Program-made: the position numbers and the translations under genes
Shown here: positions 53,361-62,903 of the stretch, in pieces
Position numbering within the stretch: position 1 is the first letter of the stretch
Layout of the letters: each line of letters begins with the position of its first letter
The notes under the pieces: model-generated
What the model saw: only the letters and a program-made list of their open reading frames with translations
What the model was told of the DNA's origin: nothing
The model's database searches: none
Source: Microbacterium sp. MYb72
GTDB lineage: Bacteria > Actinomycetota > Actinomycetes > Actinomycetales > Microbacteriaceae
DNA: 64,000 nt
Reading direction: 5' to 3'
Assembly: GCF_002979415.1 (NCBI RefSeq)
Contig: NZ_PCOT01000005.1
Span: forward strand, 30,363 to 94,362

Positions 53361-53609
53361 TTACTCCTGGCCTGCGACGATGAAGCTGACGGCGTCGCCG
53401 ACGGTCTTCAGGTTCTTGACCTCGTCGTCGGGGATGGTGACGCCGAACTTCTCCTCGGCGTTGACGACGATCGTCATCATCGAGATCGAGTCGATGTCGA
53501 GGTCGTCGGTGAACGACTTCTCGAGGGCGACCTCGGAAGCGTTGATGCCGGTCTCGTCGGTGATCAGCTCTGCGAGGCCGGCGAGGACCTCATCGTTGGT
53601 GAAAGCCAT
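53361..53609 (-). CDS. acpP: Acyl carrier protein
   Basis: An acidic 82-residue carrier. The phosphopantetheine Ser lies in the DLDIDSISM motif (about residue 40). The usual motif is DSL; here it is DSI, a mild variant. It carries the growing acyl chain for FabD, FabH and FabF, which flank it. ATG 53609 follows AAGAGGAAGA. Confidence 0.94.
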   Translation of the reverse strand: MAFTNDEVLAGLAELITDETGINASEVALEKSFTDDLDIDSISMMTIVVNAEEKFGVTIPDDEVKNLKTVGDAVSFIVAGQE

Positions 53610-53677
53610 GTGGTCTTCCTCTTTCTTGCGGGTTGTATTCGGAACCGTGAAACAGTCTAGGGAAGGTCGGGACGTTC

Positions 53678-54679
53678 TCAGGGGAGGACGACGACCTGCG
53701 CGGCGAAGACGAGGCCCGCGCCGAAGCCGATCTGCAGGGCGAGACCGCCGGACAGCTCGGGGTGCTCGGTCATCAGCCGGTGGCTGGCGAGCGGGATGGA
53801 TGCCGCGGACGTGTTGCCCGTGGTCTCGATGTCGCGGGCGATCACCGTGGTCTCCGGCAGCTTGAGCTGCTTGGCGAACTCGTCGATGATGCGCATGTTC
53901 GCCTGGTGAGGGATGAACGCCGCGATGTCGGACGGCTCGACACCCGCCTTGTCCAGCGCCTCGCGGGCGACCTTGGCCATCTCCCACACGGCCCAGCGGA
54001 ACACCGTCTGGCCCTCCTGGCGCAGCGTGGGCCAGGGGGACTCTCCGTCGCGGAACTCGGTCAGCGTGAAGTTCATGCCGACGGCATCCGCCTTCGAACC
54101 GTCGGAGCCCCACACGGCGGGCGCGATCCCCGGGGTGTCGCTCGGGCCGATGAGCGCGGCGCCGGCCCCGTCGCCGAGGAGGAAGGAGATGCTCCGGTCG
54201 GTCGGGTCGACGATGTCGGAGAGCTTCTCGGTGCCGATCACCAGCGCGTAGCGTGCGGCGCCGGCGCGGATCAGCGCGTCGGCCTGTGCCACGGCGTAGG
54301 CGTAGCCGGCGCACGCGGCGTTGATGTCGTACGCGGCAGCGGGGTTGGCCCCGACGCGGTCGGCGACGATGGCCGACACCGACGGCGTCTGCTTCGGGTT
54401 GCTGATGGTCGCGACGATCACGAGGTCGACCTGATCAGCGGGGACGCCTGCCTTCTCGATCGCCTCGATGCCCGCAGCCGTCGCCAGATCGATCGCGTCG
54501 GTGCCCTTGTCGGCGCGCACGCGCGTGACGATGCCCGTGCGCTGACGGATCCACTCGTCGCTGGAGTCGATCGGCCCGACCAGGTCGTCGTTGGGCACGG
54601 CGTTCTCGCCGCGCGCCGCTCCATAGGAGTAGATGCGGGTGTAGGCCGGCCCGGTGAGCTGGTTCAGGGTGACGCTCAT
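53678..54679 (-). CDS. fabH: 3-oxoacyl-ACP synthase III
   Basis: Starts fatty acid synthesis by condensing a short acyl-CoA with malonyl-ACP. The 333-residue protein has the catalytic Cys in INAACAGYAYAV (about residue 121), His in FIPHQANMRII (about 262) and Asn in TTGNTSAAS (about 291). In actinobacteria FabH accepts branched primers, which fits iso/anteiso lipids; the specificity cannot be read here. ATG 54679 overlaps the fabD stop by 4 nt. Confidence 0.95.
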   Translation of the reverse strand: MSVTLNQLTGPAYTRIYSYGAARGENAVPNDDLVGPIDSSDEWIRQRTGIVTRVRADKGTDAIDLATAAGIEAIEKAGVPADQVDLVIVATISNPKQTPSVSAIVADRVGANPAAAYDINAACAGYAYAVAQADALIRAGAARYALVIGTEKLSDIVDPTDRSISFLLGDGAGAALIGPSDTPGIAPAVWGSDGSKADAVGMNFTLTEFRDGESPWPTLRQEGQTVFRWAVWEMAKVAREALDKAGVEPSDIAAFIPHQANMRIIDEFAKQLKLPETTVIARDIETTGNTSAASIPLASHRLMTEHPELSGGLALQIGFGAGLVFAAQVVVLP

Positions 54680-55596
54680 GCGGCTTCTCCGTTCAGCAGC
54701 GCGACGGCTGCATCGAGGTCTTCGGGGGTCTTCACGGCGACGGTCGGCACGCCGCGCAGTCCGCGCTTGGCGAGGCCGGTGAGCGCTCCGGCGGGCGTGA
54801 GCTCGATGAGACCGGTGATCCCCGCGTCGGCGAAGGACGCCATGCACAGGTCCCAGCGCACGGGGGAGGACACCTGGTCGACGAGGTAGTCCAGCGCGGT
54901 CGCACCGTCGGTGACGACGGATCCGTCGCGGTTGGTCCACAGCGTGATGTTCGGGTCGGCGGCGTCGACGCCCCGGACGGCGTCGCGCAGCGCGGCCACG
55001 GCCGAGGCCATGTAGCTCGTGTGGAACGCGCCTGCGACCTGCAGGGCGATGACGCGGGTGCCGCGCAGAGGCTCCGCCGCGAGCGCGGCGAGGCTGTCGA
55101 GCGCACCCGCGGCGACGATCTGCCCTCCGCCGTTGTAGTTGGCCGGGGTGAGGCCGAGCTCCGCGAGACGGGCCAGGACGGCATCCTCGTCGCCGCCGAG
55201 CACGGCGCTCATGCCGGTGGCCTCCTGGGCCGCGGCATCCGCCATCGCCCGGCCGCGGATGCCGACGAGCCGCATCGCGTCCGCAGCGGAGATCACTCCG
55301 GAGCCGACGAGTGCGGCGAGCTCTCCGACCGAGTGGCCGGCGATGCCGTCGGGCTGACGTCCGGAGCGCTCGAGCAGGGCGCGACCCGCGACGAGGGAGG
55401 CCGCGACGATCAGCGGCTGCGCGATGCGCGTGTCGCGGATGGTGTCTGCATCCGATTCCGTGCCGTGGGCGATGAGGTCGACCTGTGCCGCCTCGGAGTA
55501 GGCGGCGAGCTGCTCGGCGACGCCGTCGAGCTCGAGCCAGGGGGAGAGGAAGCCGGGAGTCTGAGAACCCTGTCCAGGGCAGGCGTAGACGATCAC
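54676..55596 (-). CDS. fabD: Malonyl-CoA:ACP transacylase
   Basis: Loads malonyl groups onto ACP. The 306-residue protein begins at GTG 55596 (MIVYACPGQGSQTPGF, the standard FabD start with GQGSQ). The nucleophile Ser is in IAGHSVGELAALV (about residue 87), and a later His is in GAFHTSYM (about 192). GGGGAG abuts the GTG, and CAGACT 6 nt upstream resembles the leaderless pattern, so which signal is used is unclear. Confidence 0.94.
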   Translation of the reverse strand: MIVYACPGQGSQTPGFLSPWLELDGVAEQLAAYSEAAQVDLIAHGTESDADTIRDTRIAQPLIVAASLVAGRALLERSGRQPDGIAGHSVGELAALVGSGVISAADAMRLVGIRGRAMADAAAQEATGMSAVLGGDEDAVLARLAELGLTPANYNGGGQIVAAGALDSLAALAAEPLRGTRVIALQVAGAFHTSYMASAVAALRDAVRGVDAADPNITLWTNRDGSVVTDGATALDYLVDQVSSPVRWDLCMASFADAGITGLIELTPAGALTGLAKRGLRGVPTVAVKTPEDLDAAVALLNGEAA

Positions 55597-55629
55597 CTCC
55601 CCAGTCTGCCAACGATCACGCAGGAACGG

Positions 55630-55666
55630 TGGATGATCCATCACAAGATTCCGAAGATCCCTTGTG
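55630..55666. promoter_or_regulatory. Candidate operator between the fasR-like gene and fabD
   Basis: TGGAT-G-ATCCA (55630-55640) and CACAAG-N13-CTTGTG (55642-55647 and 55661-55666) are two inverted repeats in the 94-bp gap before fabD. They are possible binding sites for the FasR-like regulator encoded just upstream. No better-known consensus was matched. Confidence 0.35.
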
Positions 55667-55690
55667 TGTGGCGTACAGCCTGGGGGCGGG

Positions 55691-56911
55691 TCAGCGGGTC
55701 GGTCGACGCAGCGGCGCGCGACGGCGCACCTGCTCGGCCGCGCCGATCGAGCCGAGGATCAGCGCCGTCTGCAGGATCAGCGCCTCGCGCGGACCCGTCG
55801 CGTCCCAGCCGATGACCTCGCTGACCCGCTTGAGCCGGTAGCGCACGGTATTCGGGTGCACGAAGAGCTCACGCGCCGTGGCCTCGAGAGAGCGACCGTT
55901 GTCGAGGTAGCTCCACAGGGTCGTGACGAGATCGGTCGAGTGCGCCTGCAGTGGTCGGTAGATCCGCTCGATCAGCGTCTGCTTCGCGAGCGGGTCGCCG
56001 GCGAGGGCGCGTTCTGGCAGCAGGTCGTCCGCCTCGACCGGGCGGGGGGCGTTGCGCCATGCCCGCGCGACGGCGAAGCCGGCGAGGGCTGCCCGAGCGC
56101 TCTGGCTGGCGTCGACGAGTGCCGCGACGGCCGGACCGAGCACGACGTATCCGGGGCCGAACGACGGCTCCAGCCTGGTGGCGATCTCCTGGAAGCCGAG
56201 CTCCTCGTCCTCGCCCTCCTGGCCCGCGATGCGGGCGCGGCCGAGCACCAGCACGAGGCGGGAGCCCTGCACGCCGATGAGCACGTCGACCGCGAGCTTG
56301 CGGGCGGTGCGCCGGACGAGATCGACGTCGAACTGCGGGGGAGTCGTGCCGACGAGGACGGCGACCTCGCCGTGACCGTGCCACCCGAGAGCCGCGATGC
56401 GGCTCGGGAGCTCCTCGTCGGCCTCGCCGGTGAGGATCGAGTCGACGACGAGCGCCTCCAGACGCGCGTCCCACAGGCCGCGCGCCTCCGCGGCGCGCGC
56501 GTAGACGTCGGCGGCGGCGAACGCGACGTCGCGCGAGTACAGCAGGATCGCCTCGCGCAGCAGGTCGCCCTTGCCCGCGACGCGCTCCTCGGTGACCTCG
56601 ACGGTGACGCGGATCAGCTGCAGCGTCTGCTGCAGGCTGACGCTGCGCAGCAGCTCACGAGGAGCCGCGGCGAAGATGTCGGCCGCGATCCACGGCGTCG
56701 AGGTCGGATCGTCGTACCACTGGATGAACGAGGTGATGCCGGCCTGAGCCACCAGCCCGACCGCAGAGCGGCGGGCCGGTGGCATGTCGGCGTACCAGGG
56801 GAGGGTGTCCTCCAGGCGCTTGATCGTCACCGAGGCGATGTCGCCGGAGATCCGGCGCAGCCAGGTGAGCGTCGCGGCCTTGTCCATGCCGGTGGGAGAC
56901 GAGTCTGTCAC
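55691..56911 (-). CDS. fasR: PucR-type regulator, FasR-like activator of fatty acid synthesis
   Basis: A 406-residue regulator from GTG 56911 (ATG 56887 is an alternative). The central part is a GGDEF-like degenerate domain, and the C-terminus is the PucR helix-turn-helix: a SLEATARELFVHPNTVRYRL segment at about residues 355-374. A PucR-type protein directly upstream of fabD-fabH-acpP-fabF is the arrangement of Streptomyces FasR, an activator of these genes. It begins 8 nt after the aceE stop, so the two may be cotranscribed and link acetyl-CoA supply with lipid synthesis. Confidence 0.8.
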   Translation of the reverse strand: MTDSSPTGMDKAATLTWLRRISGDIASVTIKRLEDTLPWYADMPPARRSAVGLVAQAGITSFIQWYDDPTSTPWIAADIFAAAPRELLRSVSLQQTLQLIRVTVEVTEERVAGKGDLLREAILLYSRDVAFAAADVYARAAEARGLWDARLEALVVDSILTGEADEELPSRIAALGWHGHGEVAVLVGTTPPQFDVDLVRRTARKLAVDVLIGVQGSRLVLVLGRARIAGQEGEDEELGFQEIATRLEPSFGPGYVVLGPAVAALVDASQSARAALAGFAVARAWRNAPRPVEADDLLPERALAGDPLAKQTLIERIYRPLQAHSTDLVTTLWSYLDNGRSLEATARELFVHPNTVRYRLKRVSEVIGWDATGPREALILQTALILGSIGAAEQVRRRAPLRRPTR

Positions 56912-56919
56912 CGAAGGGC

Positions 56920-59646
56920 TCAGCTTTCGCCGCCCGCGTTGCCGCTGGTTCCGGCGTTCACGTTGTGCAGGTCGTACTTCTGGATCGCCTGCGCTGCGAG
57001 CGACCGGTCGACCTTGCCCTCCTCGGCCAGCGACTGCAGCGTGCGGACCACGATCGACGGACCGTCGATCTTGAAGTACCGGCGTGCGGCGGCGCGGGTG
57101 TCGGAGAAGCCGAAGTCGTCGGCGCCGAGCGTGGCGTAGCGGTTCGGGACCCACGGACGGATCTGGTCCTGCACGGCGTGCATGAAGTCGCTCACGGCGA
57201 CGACCGGACCCTCGGCGCCCTGCAGCTTCTGGGTGAGGTAGGCCGTGCGGGGCTCCTCCTCCGGGTGCAGGAAGTTGTGCTCGTCGGCGGCGAGGCCGTC
57301 GCGGCGCAGCTCGGTCCACGAGGTGACCGACCACACGTCGGCGATCACGCCCCAGTCGTTCTTGAGCAGCTCCTGCGCCTCCAGCGCCCACGGCAGGCCG
57401 ACGCCCGAGGCGAACAGCTGCGCGCGGGGGCCTTCGCCCTCGCCGGCGGACACGCGGTGGATGCCGCGCACGATGCCGTCGACGTCCACGTTCTCCGGCT
57501 CAGCCGGCTGCACGTAGGGCTCGTTGTACAGCGTGATGTAGTACATGACGTTCGGGTCGGGGTGCTTCCCGCCGTACATGCGCTCCAGGCCGTCGCGCAC
57601 GATGTGGGCGATCTCGTAGCCGTACGCGGGGTCGTAGGACACCGTCGCCGGGTTGGTCGAGGCGAGCAGGTGCGAGTGGCCGTCCGCGTGCTGCAGGCCC
57701 TCGCCGGTCAGCGTGGTGCGGCCGGCCGTGGCGCCCATGATGAACCCGCGGGCCATCTGGTCGCCGGCTGCCCACTGGGCGTCGCCGGTGCGCTGGAATC
57801 CGAACATCGAGTAGAAGATGTAGATCGGGATCAGCGGTTCGCCGTGCGTCGCGTAGGACGTGCCGACGCCGGTGAACGCGGCCAGCGCTCCGGCCTCGTT
57901 GATGCCGACGTGCACGATCTGGCCCTGCGGGCTCTCCTTGTAGGCGAGGAGGAGCTCACGGTCGACCGAGGTGTAGTGCTGGCCGTTCGGGTTGTAGATC
58001 TTCGCGGTCGGGAAGTACGCGTCCATGCCGAAGGTGCGCGCCTCGTCGGGGATGATCGGCACGATGCGGTTGCCGAAGTCCTTCGAGCGGAGCAGATCCT
58101 TCAGCAGGCGGACGAACGCCATGGTGGTGGCGATCTCCTGCGTGCCGGAGCCCTTCTTCGGCAGGGCGTACGCGGCGTCGTCGGGCAGGGACAGGCCGAC
58201 GTGCGTCGAACGGCGCTCCGGGAGGAAGCCGCCGAGGTTGCGACGGCGCTCCAGCATGTACTGGATCGTCTCGTCCTGCGCCCCGGGGTTGTAGTACGGG
58301 GGAAGGTACGGGTTCTCCTCGAGCTGCGCGTCCGTGATCGGGATGTGCATCGTGTCGCGGAACGTCTTGAGGTTGTCCAGCGTCATCTTCTTCATCTGGT
58401 GGGTCGCGTTGCGGCCCTCGAAGTGGGGGCCGAGGCCGTAGCCCTTGACCGTCTTCGCCAGGATGACCGTGGGCTGGCCCTTGTGCTCGGCCGCCGCCTT
58501 GAAGGCCGCGTAGACCTTGCGGTAGTCGTGACCGCCGCGCTTGAGGTGCCAGATCTGGTCGTCGGTGTAGTCCGAGACCAGGGCGGCCGCACGCTCGTCC
58601 TTGCCGAAGAAGTGCTCGCGGATGTACGCGCCGGACTCGGCCTTGTACGTCTGGTAGTCGCCGTCGGGCGTGGCGTTCATGATGTTCAGCAGGGCGCCCT
58701 CGGTGTCGCGGGCGAGCAGGTCGTCCCACTCGCGGCCCCAGACCACCTTGATGACGTTCCAGCCGGCGCCGCGGAAGTACGACTCCAGCTCCTGGATGAT
58801 CTTGCCGTTGCCGCGGACGGGTCCGTCGAGGCGCTGCAGGTTGCAGTTGATCACGAAGTTGAGGTTGTCCAGGCCCTCGTTGGCTGCGACCTGGAGCTGA
58901 CCGCGGCTCTCGATCTCGTCCATCTCGCCGTCGCCGAGGAACGCCCACACCTGCGAGGACGAGGTGTCCTTGATGCCGCGGTTCTCCAGGTAGCGGTTCG
59001 ACATGGCCTGGTAGATCGCGTTGATCGGGCCCAGACCCATCGACACCGTCGGGAACTGCCAGTAGTCCTGCATCTGGCGGGGGTGCGGGTACGAGGGGAT
59101 GCCGAACGGCGCACGCGACTGCTCCTGGCGGAACCCGTCGAGGTGCTCCTCCGTGAGGCGGCCTTCGAGGAAGGAACGCGCGTAGATGCCGGGGGAGGCG
59201 TGGCCCTGGATGAAGATCTGGTCGGCACCGCCGGGGTTGTCCGCACCGCGGAAGAAGTGGTTGAAGCCGACCTCGTACAGCGCGGCGGACGACGCGTAGG
59301 TCGAGATGTGACCGCCGACGCCGATGCCGGGGCGCTGTGCGCGGTGCACGGTCACGGCGGCGTTCCAGCGGATCCATGCGCGGTAGCGGCGCTCGATCTC
59401 CTCGTCGCCGGGGAACTCGGGCTCGTTCTCCGAGGCGATGGTGTTGATGTAGTCCGTCGTCGGGACCATCGGCACGCCCAGGTGCAGCTCCTTGGAGCGC
59501 TTGAGCAGGCTGAGCATGATCTCGCGGCCGCGGCCGTGGCCCTTCGCGTCGACGAGCTCGTCGAGCGACTGCTGCCACTCGCCGGTCTCCTCCGGATCGC
59601 TGTCGAGGGGGCCCTGGGAGTACGGATCCTGGTCGTGCACGGTCAC
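56920..59646 (-). CDS. aceE: Pyruvate dehydrogenase E1 component, homodimeric type
   Basis: Decarboxylates pyruvate with thiamine diphosphate in the pyruvate dehydrogenase complex. The 908-residue single chain is the AceE type. It has [20 protein letters not shown] (about residue 125), the ThDP motif [12 protein letters not shown] (about 240), and a transketolase-like centre with [21 protein letters not shown] at about 640. GTG 59646 follows AAAGG; the frame is open a little further. The E2 and E3 genes are not adjacent, as in corynebacteria. Confidence 0.95.
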   Translation of the reverse strand: MTVHDQDPYSQGPLDSDPEETGEWQQSLDELVDAKGHGRGREIMLSLLKRSKELHLGVPMVPTTDYINTIASENEPEFPGDEEIERRYRAWIRWNAAVTVHRAQRPGIGVGGHISTYASSAALYEVGFNHFFRGADNPGGADQIFIQGHASPGIYARSFLEGRLTEEHLDGFRQEQSRAPFGIPSYPHPRQMQDYWQFPTVSMGLGPINAIYQAMSNRYLENRGIKDTSSSQVWAFLGDGEMDEIESRGQLQVAANEGLDNLNFVINCNLQRLDGPVRGNGKIIQELESYFRGAGWNVIKVVWGREWDDLLARDTEGALLNIMNATPDGDYQTYKAESGAYIREHFFGKDERAAALVSDYTDDQIWHLKRGGHDYRKVYAAFKAAAEHKGQPTVILAKTVKGYGLGPHFEGRNATHQMKKMTLDNLKTFRDTMHIPITDAQLEENPYLPPYYNPGAQDETIQYMLERRRNLGGFLPERRSTHVGLSLPDDAAYALPKKGSGTQEIATTMAFVRLLKDLLRSKDFGNRIVPIIPDEARTFGMDAYFPTAKIYNPNGQHYTSVDRELLLAYKESPQGQIVHVGINEAGALAAFTGVGTSYATHGEPLIPIYIFYSMFGFQRTGDAQWAAGDQMARGFIMGATAGRTTLTGEGLQHADGHSHLLASTNPATVSYDPAYGYEIAHIVRDGLERMYGGKHPDPNVMYYITLYNEPYVQPAEPENVDVDGIVRGIHRVSAGEGEGPRAQLFASGVGLPWALEAQELLKNDWGVIADVWSVTSWTELRRDGLAADEHNFLHPEEEPRTAYLTQKLQGAEGPVVAVSDFMHAVQDQIRPWVPNRYATLGADDFGFSDTRAAARRYFKIDGPSIVVRTLQSLAEEGKVDRSLAAQAIQKYDLHNVNAGTSGNAGGES

Positions 59647-59666
59647 GGGGGAGCCTTTCGTCAAGC

Positions 59667-59745
59667 TGGCAGGTCATGCCAATGAAACGGGAAGCGACGC
59701 GGGCAGCCTTGTCGGCTGTGCACAACGCGCGCCTCCCTCACCTTA
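59667..59745 (-). promoter_or_regulatory. aceE promoter and leader inverted repeat
   Basis: On the minus strand TAAGGT (59740-59745) is a -10 candidate, giving a leader of about 85 nt. Within it TGGCA-N5-TGCCA (59667-59681) forms a 15-bp inverted repeat 20 nt before the start codon, a possible operator or RNA hairpin. Confidence 0.35.
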
Positions 59746-59783
59746 TCCCTCTTCCACGACACGGGCGCGCACCCGCCACCGGA

Positions 59784-59789
59784 TAGACT
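59784..59789 (+). promoter_or_regulatory. -10 element of tRNA-Val
   Basis: TAGACT lies 10 nt before the first base of the tRNA gene. Confidence 0.5.
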
Positions 59790-59799
59790 GGCAGCACCA

Positions 59800-59872
59800 G
59801 GGCCTTTAGCTCAGCTGGTAGAGCGCCACGTTTACACCGTGGATGTCGTCGGTTCGATCCCGGCAGGGCCCA
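59800..59872 (+). tRNA. tRNA-Val (anticodon TAC)
   Basis: 73 nt fold as a cloverleaf. The acceptor stem GGGCCTT pairs with AGGGCCC (one G-T pair), the anticodon stem is CCACG/CGTGG with loop TTTACAC and anticodon TAC, and the T-loop is GGTTCGATCC. A73 is followed by CCT, so CCA is not fully encoded and must be added. It would read GTA and, by wobble, GTG codons. Confidence 0.95.
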
Positions 59873-59932
59873 CCTTTCTCCTCGGCTCGTCGGGTCCTGC
59901 ACTCCCGCGGAGCCCGCCGTGGGCCGGCATCC

Positions 59933-60769
59933 TCAGGCGAAGGCGGCATCGACCGCGTTCTGCACGGAGCGGACGATCCGTGCCGGGATGCCGTGGCGTC
60001 CGCGCACGACCATGCGCAACGGCGGAGGTACGGGGAGGCCCGGGACCGGGCGGAGCCCTTCCAGACCCCTGTCCACGACGGGGAGCAGGATCGCTCCGAG
60101 GCCGGAACGTGCTGCGGACAGGCCGCCGGCGAGGTCGCCGACCTCGACGGCAGTGCGGAAGGCCCTCCCGTTCGCCGCCATGAGATCGAGGACGGCGGGG
60201 CGCATCACGCAGGGGGGATCGAACTGGATGAGCGGCACGGGCTCGTTCAGCGGCGCGGTCCACTCCGGGGCGGCGAACCACCCGAGTCGGAGCCGTCTCT
60301 GCGCCGGGCTGGGCTCTCCGATCTCGAGCACCACCGCGACATCGAGGCGACCGGCCTCGAGCGCCTCGCTGACGCGTGCGGTGCGGTCCAGGCGGATCCT
60401 CACCTCCGTGTCGGGCGCGTCGCGTTTGAGCGTCGAGATGATCTCGGGGAGCATCTGCTCGGCCCCGTGCTCGGTGGAGCCGAGCACGAGAGTGCCGGTC
60501 TCATCGGGAACCCGCACGGTTCGGAGCACCTCATCGTGGAGGTCGACGATCCGGCGCGCTTCGGCGAGCAGGGACTCTCCGCGAGGGGTGAAGGCCATGA
60601 GGCGTCCGCTGCGTTCTACGAGCGGCGCTCCGACGACCTGCTCCAGGCGCCGCACATGCTGGCTCACGGCCGACTGGCTGAGGTGAAGGGCCGCCGCCGC
60701 TCTGTGGAATCCGCCGCATGATGCGATCGCCAGGAAGGAGCGCAGCGGGATGACGTCGAGGGTCTCCAT
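59933..60769 (-). CDS. LysR-family transcriptional regulator
   Basis: A 278-residue regulator. The N-terminal helix-turn-helix contains FHRAAAALHLSQSAVSQHVRRLE (about residues 20-42), and the rest is a periplasmic-binding-type effector domain. ATG 60769 lies 6 nt after TAGGGT (60776-60781). It is divergent from an EamA transporter, and a near-perfect 20-bp palindrome lies between them, so it probably controls that exporter. The effector is unknown. Confidence 0.9.
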   Translation of the reverse strand: METLDVIPLRSFLAIASCGGFHRAAAALHLSQSAVSQHVRRLEQVVGAPLVERSGRLMAFTPRGESLLAEARRIVDLHDEVLRTVRVPDETGTLVLGSTEHGAEQMLPEIISTLKRDAPDTEVRIRLDRTARVSEALEAGRLDVAVVLEIGEPSPAQRRLRLGWFAAPEWTAPLNEPVPLIQFDPPCVMRPAVLDLMAANGRAFRTAVEVGDLAGGLSAARSGLGAILLPVVDRGLEGLRPVPGLPVPPPLRMVVRGRHGIPARIVRSVQNAVDAAFA

Positions 60770-60775
60770 GATCAC

Positions 60776-60781
60776 ACCCTA
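60776..60781 (-). promoter_or_regulatory. -10 element, leaderless (LysR gene)
   Basis: On the minus strand TAGGGT ends 6 nt before ATG 60769. The 20-bp palindrome begins 16 bp upstream of it, within the likely -35 region. Confidence 0.5.
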
Positions 60782-60797
60782 GTCCGATTGCCAAAGC

Positions 60798-60817
60798 TTA
60801 TCGATCGCGATCAATAA
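60798..60817. promoter_or_regulatory. LysR operator palindrome
   Basis: TTATCGATCGCGATCAATAA is a 20-bp palindrome with a single mismatched pair (positions 5 and 16). It contains the T-N11-A pattern of LysR sites and lies between the divergent LysR and EamA genes. Confidence 0.75.
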
Positions 60818-60861
60818 TCATTGTTGGACGGACGGGCCTCGCTGCGGAGAGCATCGGAACC

Positions 60862-61770
60862 ATGAAGCTCCGAGCGACTCACATCATCCTCATCGTCGTG
60901 CTGTACGGACTCGGCTACCCCCTCGGCGCGATGGCGCTCGGCGAGCTGTCGGCGCCGTGGGTGCTGTCGATCCGATTCGTGCTGGCCGCCGCGCTCCTCG
61001 CCGGGGCGGCTGCATTCGGGCGTCGCCGGTGGCCACGCGGTCGGCAGTGGGGGCATGCGATCGTGGTCGGGCTGCTCACACAGGCAGTGCAATTCGGATG
61101 CGCGTACGAGGGGATGCGGGAGGGGGTCTCGCCGACGTTGACGGCGCTCGTCATCGCGATGAACCCGCTGGTGACGGCAGTGCTCACGGCATCGTGGCTC
61201 GGGGAGCGGCCGACCAGGCGGGGCGTCGTCGGGCTCGCTCTCGGACTCGTCGCCATCGGTGTCGCGTTCGCGGGGCGGGTCACGGCCACAGGCGTGGACG
61301 CGGCGCTGGTCCTGACGCTTCTGGCGCTCCTCGGCATGTCTGCGGGAGGGGTCTACCAGCAGCGATTCCTCGCGGCCACCGATCCGCTGCCTGCGAGCGC
61401 CGTCGGCCAGTTCGTCTCCGCGATGCCCATGCTGATCTGGGCGGCGGTGACGCCGCCCGATCTGGGCGACCCCGGGCTCGCGCTGGCGAGCATGGGCGCG
61501 ATGATCGTGCTCAGCGCCGCCGTGGGCACCACGGTCTACATGGCGGCGGTGCGGCGGAGCGGCGCCGCCCGGGTGTCGCTGCTCTTCGCGGTGATCCCGT
61601 CGGTCGCTGCGCTCTTCGGCTGGCTCCTCCTGGGTCAGGTTCCGGGCCAGGGAGTGATCCTGGGTCTCGTGATCGGCGGGATCGCCTGCGCAGTGGGCGG
61701 GTCAGGCGACTCACGACGACGGCCGACCGCGATGGAGCACCCCATCTCAGCGGAGTCGCGGGCGCAGTGA
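60862..61770 (+). CDS. EamA-family (DMT) exporter
   Basis: A 302-residue membrane protein with ten hydrophobic helices in two EamA repeats. The first repeat ends near LTALVIAMNPLVTAVLTASWLGERP (about residue 95) and the second near SLLFAVIPSVAALFGWLLLGQ (about 240); both have the Pro and Glu/Gln positions of the family. Such proteins export amino acids or other metabolites. Control by the divergent LysR gene is likely. The substrate cannot be predicted. Confidence 0.82.
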   Translation: MKLRATHIILIVVLYGLGYPLGAMALGELSAPWVLSIRFVLAAALLAGAAAFGRRRWPRGRQWGHAIVVGLLTQAVQFGCAYEGMREGVSPTLTALVIAMNPLVTAVLTASWLGERPTRRGVVGLALGLVAIGVAFAGRVTATGVDAALVLTLLALLGMSAGGVYQQRFLAATDPLPASAVGQFVSAMPMLIWAAVTPPDLGDPGLALASMGAMIVLSAAVGTTVYMAAVRRSGAARVSLLFAVIPSVAALFGWLLLGQVPGQGVILGLVIGGIACAVGGSGDSRRRPTAMEHPISAESRAQ

Positions 61771-61843
61771 CATCCGACCTGCTTCGCGATTCTCCGGTCC
61801 GATCCGCTGGAGTCCACGGCCCCGGCACTGCGAGACTGACCGC

Positions 61844-62797
61844 ATGGCAATCATCGAGAACTCGAAGCTCACGGTCGTCGGCGCGGGCAGCGTCGGTTCG
61901 AGCGTCGCGTACGCGGCCCTGATCCGCGGTTCCGCGCGCCACGTCGCTCTGTACGACATCGCGACCGAGAAGGTCGAGGCCGAGGTGCTCGATCTCGCGC
62001 ACGGCACGCAGTTCACCGGGTCGAGCGACATCGTCGGCGGCAGCGACATCTCGGTGGCCGCCGGATCGCACGTCGTGGTGATCACGGCGGGGGCCAAGCA
62101 GAAGCCCGGGCAGACGCGGATGGAGCTCGCCGACGTGAACGCCGGCATCATCCGCGACATGCTTCCGAAGCTCATCGAGGTGGCGCCGAACGCCGTCTAC
62201 GTCATCGTGACGAACCCCTGCGACGTGCTGACCGTGATCGCCCAGGAGGCGACAGGGCTTCCGCCGGAGCGGATCTTCTCCTCCGGCACCGTGCTCGACA
62301 CCTCGCGTCTGCGGTGGAAGCTCGCCGAGCGCGCCGGCGTCTCCACAGGCAGCGTCCACGCGTACATCGTGGGCGAGCACGGCGACACGGAGTTCCCGCT
62401 CTGGTCGCACGCGACGATCGGCACGGTGCCCATCCTCGACTGGGAGACTCCGGAGCACCCGCGGCTCACTCTCGACGAGCTGCGCGGGATCGCGGTCGAC
62501 GTCAGGGATGCCGCATACAAGGTGATCCAGGGCAAGGGCGCCACGAACTACGCGATCGGGCTCTCCAGCGCGCGGATCGTCGAGGCGATCCTCCGCGACG
62601 AGCACGCCGTGATGCCGGTGAGCACGGTGCTCCACGACTTCCACGGGATCGACGGCGTCGCTCTCTCCGTGCCGTCCATCGTGAGCGCGGCCGGAGCGGT
62701 TCCCGTCCGCAACACGACGTTCTCCCCGGAGGAACTGGAGCTGCTGAGGCTCTCGGCTGGGGCTCTGGCTTCGGCCGTGGACGACCTCCGCGGTTAG
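61844..62797 (+). CDS. ldh: L-lactate dehydrogenase
   Basis: Interconverts pyruvate and lactate with NADH. The 317-residue protein has the GAGSVGSS nucleotide loop (about residue 14), AGAKQKPGQTRMEL (about 84) with Gln at the substrate-specificity position that is Arg in malate dehydrogenase, and the catalytic His in GEHGDTEFPLWS (about 177). ATG 61844 has no clear ribosome site. It is a single gene between EamA and the TIGR01777-type gene. Confidence 0.92.
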   Translation: MAIIENSKLTVVGAGSVGSSVAYAALIRGSARHVALYDIATEKVEAEVLDLAHGTQFTGSSDIVGGSDISVAAGSHVVVITAGAKQKPGQTRMELADVNAGIIRDMLPKLIEVAPNAVYVIVTNPCDVLTVIAQEATGLPPERIFSSGTVLDTSRLRWKLAERAGVSTGSVHAYIVGEHGDTEFPLWSHATIGTVPILDWETPEHPRLTLDELRGIAVDVRDAAYKVIQGKGATNYAIGLSSARIVEAILRDEHAVMPVSTVLHDFHGIDGVALSVPSIVSAAGAVPVRNTTFSPEELELLRLSAGALASAVDDLRG

Positions 62798-62903
62798 GCG
62801 TCGCGAGCAGGGCGGATGCAGCGGGGTACGATCGGCGCGGGGCCGCGTCGTCCGACACGAGATCGTCGTCCCGCCCGTGGCCCGCAGCGAGCATCGGAGG
62901 ATC

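Noticed and set aside
56965..59685. 906-residue open frame opposite aceE
   Set aside because: Antisense shadow of a well-conserved enzyme. The sequence has no recognisable motif and an Arg/Val/Glu-rich composition.
59933..60800. Plus-strand frames antisense to the LysR gene
   Set aside because: No domain, whereas the minus-strand frame has a clear LysR helix-turn-helix and effector domain.
61830..61843. Leaderless promoter for ldh
   Set aside because: GAGACT lies 6 nt before the ATG but lacks the TA start of a -10 element, so I did not count it with the leaderless set.
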